Positions 7,885-11,249 of a stretch of 11,249 nucleotides of DNA are shown here, in pieces. The stretch lies in contig DEWI01000075.1 in assembly GCA_002363575.1 (NCBI GenBank), positions 1 to 11,249 of the forward strand, read 5' to 3'. Both the position numbers and the translations under genes were made by a program. A model generated the notes under the pieces. It was given only the letters and a program-made list of their open reading frames with translations. It had not been told where the DNA came from and made no database searches. The DNA is from Verrucomicrobia bacterium UBA3214. GTDB taxonomy: Bacteria > Verrucomicrobiota > Kiritimatiellia > RFP12 > UBA1067. How positions within the stretch are numbered: position 1 is the first letter of the stretch; the number at the start of each line of letters is the position of its first letter.

Positions 7885-8577
7885 TCAGTGGAAGGAGATT
7901 ATCAATCCTCCCGGAAGGTTGATGATCGCAGTGCAAGTCGTACCGTCATCCATCGCAAGCGTAACCGTCCATCTACCTGACTTGTCGAACGCAAATGGCT
8001 GTATGCCCGTACCGGACAATGCGTCAAACACCGTGGCCGCACCCTTGTCTGGCGGCGGCGTCACCGTCAGAACCAAGGCGGATGCCAAGTCGCCCGCCCA
8101 GTCGTCGCCGGAATAGGCAATCGGCGGGAAGCGCCGGTCGTAGCTCTTGCGATTGGGACCGTCCTCTTGCGTGTCGAGCGCGTATGCGCCGTATGGGGCG
8201 CTTCCCGCGAGCGAGACGCCGTCACCTTGGGCAACAGTCCACGGCACGAGTACCGTAGCCGTCCCGATTCCGTCGTTTGCAAGCGACCACACGCCGCCCT
8301 TCGCCGGAAGCGATTCACTTCCCTCCGACGCCGCGTCAGCCGCAAGCGCATACGCCGCACCGTCCATCGCCGCTGCGGACACCGTCTCGCCCTCGCGCCA
8401 CGTCACGGGCCACGCCTCGATGTCTGCGGCGTTCGTGAGCGAGTAGGACGATTCGCCGTTCATGTACAGCCGGAACGTCGTCGCGCTCTCGGTCACGGCC
8501 AGCTCGTCGCCGTCAGCCGCCACAGCCGGAAGAACCGCGCCTGCGGCGACCGCAATGATTGCAATGGTTTTCTTCAT
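7885..8577 (-). CDS. Small secreted protein of unknown function
   Basis: A 230-residue protein that I do not recognise. It has a clear Sec signal peptide (MKKTIAIIAVAAGAVLPAVAA, cleavage near residue 20-21), and the mature part is acidic, rich in Ala, Gly, Thr and Ser, with alternating hydrophobic patterns typical of beta-sandwich surface proteins (for example ALVLTVTPPPD at 167-177 and GRWTVTLAMDDG at 201-212). There is one Cys in the mature chain (215) and no catalytic motif. AAGGAG at 8584-8589 lies 6 nt before the ATG. It begins 21 bp after the SUMF1-fold gene, so the two are probably co-transcribed. The pairing suggests an extracellular or cell-envelope partner of that protein, but this is inference. 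Low-complexity composition could hide a conserved family detectable only by profile search. Confidence 0.85.
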   Translation of the reverse strand: MKKTIAIIAVAAGAVLPAVAADGDELAVTESATTFRLYMNGESSYSLTNAADIEAWPVTWREGETVSAAAMDGAAYALAADAASEGSESLPAKGGVWSLANDGIGTATVLVPWTVAQGDGVSLAGSAPYGAYALDTQEDGPNRKSYDRRFPPIAYSGDDWAGDLASALVLTVTPPPDKGAATVFDALSGTGIQPFAFDKSGRWTVTLAMDDGTTCTAIINLPGGLIISFH

Positions 8578-8598
8578 GCCCTGCTCCTTCCCTCCGGC

Positions 8599-9891
8599 TT
8601 ACTTCGCAATGTACGCAACACGGAAACCACAAGTAGATTGATACCAATCCGCTCCGGCGTAATTCCTGTACGATGCGTAAAAGTACCTGACGGTATTTGA
8701 ACCGTAGTGGCCGCTTCCCCTGACCCTGATGGATTCGCCGTTGTCATACGGGATGAATGGATCGGAAATGTCCGCCATATTTCCAAGGCCGTTTCTGTCA
8801 CGGCAGAACTCCCAGACATTGCCAATCGTATCATAGAGACCCCAGGCGTTTGGCGCCTTCGAGCCGACAGCAAGCGTGCTGGATTGGTTGTATACGGCAT
8901 AAGTGCTGAGCACACCGCTTTCCCAGTAGTAGTGTCCGCCGTTCTTGCCGGCACGACAGGCAATTTCGGACATGACTTCCGTCGGGAGGTCAAACGCAAA
9001 CTTGTTGCCCGTGAGGTAGTTGAGGCGCTGGAGATACGTACCGGTGTTCGAATCGACAACAGGGATTGGATCGCCAGAAGCAGTGCCAGAAATACGCAAA
9101 TCGTTCCACGACATGCTTTCCACCGGTCGATACCCGACAATGTTGCCGTCAATGACGTCAGTCTTTACCGACGGATTCTCCTGCCCGAACTTCACATACT
9201 GCGCTTGCGTGACGGGGAAGATGCCGATGTAGTAATCAAGCCGCGTGACCCAGTTCGTCTGCTTGTTGCTTGATGCATCATACTGATTTGCGGAGGTGTT
9301 GTCGCCCGTCGGGTATCCCGAAAGGGAGGCAAGGGTGGTGGCGTTCGGCAGCGAGCTGCGATCCGCCCATCTCGGCACCTTGCGCAACACCATCTTGCTG
9401 GTCTTGTACACGTTCGTGCCATCGGGGCCGGAGGTGTCGTTGTTGTAGCGGTTGTTGGAGAGTTCCTGTGAATAGAGCATCCCCTCGAAAGTGACAGCGC
9501 CCGTGTCGAGATCGATGACCATATAATCGTCTCCGCTTGGATTGTCAGCAGAAAGAAGCCGCGCCGTCATCGTGCAATCAAGAGCCTTGACGCGCAGCTC
9601 CGGCGAAGGCGTCCAAGTTGCCGTGTGTGTGCCGCTAGAGGCGTTCGCACCGATGGCACGTCCATCGATGAGGACGTCCTGGCCATTCACCGTCGCCGTG
9701 AACTCAAGCCGACAATAGACATCGCCCGTTCCATCAGCCGTGAGAGTCTGTCCGCCGTCGATGGTGTACTTGATGTCCACCTTGTTGTTCCACGGCCAAC
9801 GCTGGGTCACGCTGTCGATGGTCACGCTTGCCGCGTTAGCGCCTGTCGCGGCTACCGCCGCCGCGCCTATCATCATGAGCAGTTTCTTCAT
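8599..9891 (-). CDS. Secreted SUMF1/FGE-fold protein lacking the catalytic cysteine pair
   Basis: A 430-residue exported protein. The Sec signal (MKKLLMMIGAAAVAATGANA) is cleaved near residue 20. Residues 22-135 form a beta-rich domain starting VTIDSVTQRWPWNNKVDI. Residues about 165-430 are a formylglycine-generating-enzyme/SUMF1-type domain: DYYIGIFPVTQAQYVKF (219-235), RPVESMSWNDL (255-265), FDLPTEVMSEIACRAG (300-315), APNAWGLYDTIGNVWEFCRD (346-365), RVRGSGHY (389-396) and CGFRVAY (421-427). In true FGE two cysteines lie a few residues after the RVxxGGSY segment; here that stretch reads GSNTVRYFYASYRN with no Cys. It is therefore unlikely to activate sulfatases and may instead be a C-type-lectin-like binding or scaffold protein, as proposed for other divergent SUMF1 proteins. 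AAAGGA at 9901-9906 precedes the ATG by 9 nt. Confidence 0.92.
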   Translation of the reverse strand: MKKLLMMIGAAAVAATGANAASVTIDSVTQRWPWNNKVDIKYTIDGGQTLTADGTGDVYCRLEFTATVNGQDVLIDGRAIGANASSGTHTATWTPSPELRVKALDCTMTARLLSADNPSGDDYMVIDLDTGAVTFEGMLYSQELSNNRYNNDTSGPDGTNVYKTSKMVLRKVPRWADRSSLPNATTLASLSGYPTGDNTSANQYDASSNKQTNWVTRLDYYIGIFPVTQAQYVKFGQENPSVKTDVIDGNIVGYRPVESMSWNDLRISGTASGDPIPVVDSNTGTYLQRLNYLTGNKFAFDLPTEVMSEIACRAGKNGGHYYWESGVLSTYAVYNQSSTLAVGSKAPNAWGLYDTIGNVWEFCRDRNGLGNMADISDPFIPYDNGESIRVRGSGHYGSNTVRYFYASYRNYAGADWYQSTCGFRVAYIAK

Positions 9892-9926
9892 TTTGTCTGT
9901 TCCTTTCGGGTTGTGCCTTTCGGCGT
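9892..9926 (-). promoter_or_regulatory. Short intergenic region with repeated CGAAAGG and a GAAA-loop mini-hairpin
   Basis: On the minus strand the heptamer CGAAAGG occurs twice in 35 bp. The first copy is part of GCCGAAAGGC (9915-9924), a 3-bp stem closed by a GAAA tetraloop directly after the upstream stop codon; the second provides the Shine-Dalgarno AAAGGA of the SUMF1-fold gene. The stem is too short to call a terminator, so read-through from the upstream gene is expected. Confidence 0.3.
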
Positions 9927-10709
9927 TTATGAAATGGTTGTCGATTCCGGCGCGGGCTCCGGGGCGGGGTCTTCTTTCTTGTTGCCCTTGAACTCGGAGG
10001 CGACGCGCTTGTAGTGCTCGACTATCGCCGCGACGTCGCCGATGGCCTTCGCCGCCTTTTCATTCTCGGGGTTGATCTCGTACACCGCGTTGACACGCCG
10101 CGCCGCCTTTACGAGCAGACCGGCGACGACCTTGCGCAGTTCCGGAGTTGAGCCGGTCGCGCGTTCCTCGGCACGGTCGCGCTCCACGTCGTGGCGGGCG
10201 TCCATCGCCGAGCCGACCGCGTCGTTCGCCACCCAGAGCGCGGCGGCGGCCTTGTCGAGTCCGAGCGCCGCGAGGGCCGCCTGGTTCTCCACGGTCGAGA
10301 GCGCGCCCTTGAAACCGTTCAGCTCGCTCGTCTCCTTTGTCATCTCGTGCTCCCACGCGCCCTTGTAGGCGTTCATCTCGCTCTTGAGCGTCTTGACGTG
10401 CGTCATGAGCGGATGGGTGGGCGAGAGTCGCTGGAGGCGGTTCCAGAAGTGCCAGACGGCGGATGCGAGCACGTCTCGGTCGTTGTCCGCCTCAGTGATA
10501 TACGCCGTCTCGTCGTACGCCCGCTGGCGATTCACCGCGAGGCGCAGGTTGTCCAGTGCCTCGGTAAGCTTCGTGCCGATGTCCGTGAGCGAGATTTGGT
10601 CAAGCCCAACGGCCACATACGCCACAAGCGACCTGTCGCCATAGTCGAGGAACGCCCCGTTGGTCAGCGAAGAGCCGACCCATTCCGGGATTGTCAGCTT
10701 AGTACCCAT
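9927..10709 (-). CDS. Helical cytoplasmic protein, DUF6261-like
   Basis: A 260-residue protein with no signal peptide or membrane segment. It is almost entirely predicted helix, very rich in Ala, Glu, Lys and Arg, with coiled-coil-like stretches (about 45-65, 103-135, 138-182, 188-212 and 216-242) and a Pro/Glu tail (DPAPEPAPES, 247-256). The overall plan, a conserved N-terminal half with an asparagine-arginine-aromatic helix (FWNRLQRL, 88-95) and a central LNGFKGAL-type segment (130-137), resembles the DUF6261 family, known mainly from Bacteroidota; function of that family is unknown. AAGGAG at 10716-10721 is 6 nt before the ATG. It is the first gene after two tandem-repeat arrays and 35 bp before the secreted SUMF1-fold gene, with which it has no obvious functional link. 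The gene is certain; the family name comes from pattern memory and is moderate. Confidence 0.82.
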   Translation of the reverse strand: MGTKLTIPEWVGSSLTNGAFLDYGDRSLVAYVAVGLDQISLTDIGTKLTEALDNLRLAVNRQRAYDETAYITEADNDRDVLASAVWHFWNRLQRLSPTHPLMTHVKTLKSEMNAYKGAWEHEMTKETSELNGFKGALSTVENQAALAALGLDKAAAALWVANDAVGSAMDARHDVERDRAEERATGSTPELRKVVAGLLVKAARRVNAVYEINPENEKAAKAIGDVAAIVEHYKRVASEFKGNKKEDPAPEPAPESTTIS

Positions 10710-10715
10710 TTTTTA

Positions 10716-10721
10716 CTCCTT
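10716..10721 (-). promoter_or_regulatory. Shine-Dalgarno site of the DUF6261-like gene
   Basis: AAGGAG on the minus strand, 6 nt before the ATG, in an A/T-rich 30-bp stretch (10710-10739) separating the gene from the repeat array. This marks 10709 as the true start and argues that an overlapping open frame running in from the repeats (11167-10694) is not translated. Confidence 0.75.
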
Positions 10722-10739
10722 TTGATTTTGGATTTAGAC

Positions 10740-10787
10740 AAAAACCCTTTCGTTTGACCCCATCCGGATTCCAACGGGGTCAAACGA
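10740..10787 (-). terminator. Terminator- or attenuator-like hairpin upstream of the DUF6261-like gene
   Basis: A perfect 12-bp inverted repeat (TCGTTTGACCCC at 10750-10761, GGGGTCAAACGA at 10776-10787, 14-nt loop) is followed on the minus strand by AAGGG and then five T (10744-10740). This has the shape of a weak intrinsic terminator or leader attenuator about 30 nt ahead of the start codon. It is also the gene-proximal unit of the 42-bp array, and the only unit whose stem is perfect. Whether it acts as terminator, attenuator or only as a repeat unit is inference. Confidence 0.4.
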
Positions 10788-10991
10788 CTGTTCGATTGAC
10801 CCCATCCGATTTCGGTTGGCGTCAAACGATTGTTCGATTGTACCCAACGAAATTCCGGCGGGCTTAAACGATTGTTCGATTGTCCCCGTCCGATTTCTGT
10901 TGGCGTCAAACGACTGTTCGATTGACCCCATCCGAATTCCGGCGGGCTTAAACGACTGTTCGATTGGCTTCCCGCGCAGAAATTGGAGCCA
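10740..10991. repeat. 42-bp tandem array: constant 17-mer plus variable 24-25-mer, about six units
   Basis: The constant segment AAACGAYTGTTCGATTG starts at 10782, 10824, 10866, 10908 and 10950, exactly 42 bp apart. A degenerate unit occupies 10740-10781 and a seventh start is seen at 10991. The variable segments are related mosaics: units at 10824 and 10908 share an ending CCGGCGGGCTT, units at 10782 and 10866 share GTTGGCGTC, giving an alternating 84-bp higher-order pattern. In each unit the end of the constant segment plus the first bases of the variable part can pair with the end of the unit and the next AAACGA, giving about 38-nt imperfect hairpins separated by 4-nt linkers. Spacing is a multiple of three, so frames stay open by chance; I do not regard it as coding. 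Confidence 0.9.
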
Positions 10992-11000
10992 AACGAATGT

Positions 11001-11249
11001 TTCGGCGCACGAAGACCACTAAACCCGCTTCGCGGAACACGAAACACCCTTTCGTGTCGACTCGAAGAGCCGCTTTCGTGCCGTTCGTGCGCACATACCG
11101 TTCCATGCGCACGAAAACCACAAACTCCGCTTCGCGGAACACGAAACCTTCTTTCGTGTCGGCTCAAAGAGCCGCTTTCGTGCCGTTCGTGCGCACATAC
11201 CGTTCCATGCGCACGAAAACCACAAACTCCGCTTCGCGGAACACGAAAC
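11001..11249. repeat. 102-bp tandem array of multi-hairpin units, cut by the window edge
   Basis: CGCTTCGCGGAACACGAAAC starts at 11026, 11128 and 11230, a period of exactly 102 bp. Two full units (11026-11127 and 11128-11229) differ at about 5 of 102 positions; a degenerate end lies at 11001-11025 and a third unit is truncated at 11249. Each unit contains four inverted repeats: TCCGC/GCGGA with a TTC loop, ACACGAAA/TTTCGTGT with a 5-nt loop, GGCTC/GAGCC with an AAA loop (second unit), and TTCGTGCGCA/TGCGCACGAA with a 12-nt loop (11084-11115 and 11186-11217). No gene or Shine-Dalgarno site is apparent inside. The true length of the array is unknown. Confidence 0.92.

Noticed and set aside
7882..7895. 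Terminator after the small secreted protein gene
   Set aside because: Only a 5-bp stem with a 4-nt loop and no T-run on the minus strand.
10740..10991. CRISPR array
   Set aside because: The constant part is only 17 bp, the intervening segments are related to one another instead of unique, and no cas gene is in the window.
10694..11167. 157-codon minus-strand open frame across both repeat arrays, with a 14-residue repeat around QSNSRL
   Set aside because: The 42- and 102-bp periods are multiples of three, so an open frame persists automatically; several other frames on both strands are open too. It has no Shine-Dalgarno site and overlaps the ribosome site and start of the DUF6261-like gene.
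10740..11249. Insertion sequence or integron-type mobile element
   Set aside because: No transposase or integrase, no terminal inverted repeat framing the block, and no target-site duplication visible; the right border is outside the window.

Overview
The window looks like chromosome from a GC-rich, Gram-negative, glycan-degrading bacterium. My best guess is an uncultured gut Verrucomicrobiota/Kiritimatiellae-type organism. The reasons are purine-rich Shine-Dalgarno sites before all seven genes (which argues against Bacteroidota), many exported hydrolases with Sec or Tat signals, and a secreted SUMF1-fold protein beside a small secreted beta-rich protein. This is inference from style; there is no rRNA or marker gene in the window.

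All seven credible genes lie on the minus strand, so transcription runs from high to low coordinates. At the right end (about 10740-11249) is a 510-bp non-coding block of two tandem repeat arrays: a 42-bp period array next to the first gene and a 102-bp period array that runs off the window edge. Both are rich in inverted repeats. Next comes a cytoplasmic all-helical protein resembling the DUF6261 family (9927-10709), then a secreted SUMF1/FGE-fold protein without the catalytic cysteines (8599-9891), and a small secreted protein of unknown function (7885-8577).

After a 107-180 bp stretch that may hold a promoter comes a tightly packed, probably translationally coupled export/hydrolase operon. 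It consists of a 1080-residue M20-type metallopeptidase fused to tandem class-I glutamine-amidotransferase-like (BPL_N-type) modules (4525-7767), a Tat-exported calcineurin-like metallophosphoesterase (2979-4523), a Sec-exported (alpha/alpha)6 glycosidase of the GH63/MGH1-like type (1348-2979), and a second Tat-exported metallophosphoesterase with a purple-acid-phosphatase-like N-terminal domain (33-1361). Junctions are 1 bp apart, 1 bp overlapping and 14 bp overlapping. A Shine-Dalgarno site at 5-11 shows that the operon continues past the left edge.

The four operon genes together suggest periplasmic or outer-surface breakdown of a complex substrate carrying sugar, phosphate and peptide/amide bonds; the exact substrate cannot be read from the sequence. 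The most unusual part of the window is the pair of hairpin-forming tandem arrays directly upstream of the DUF6261-like gene.
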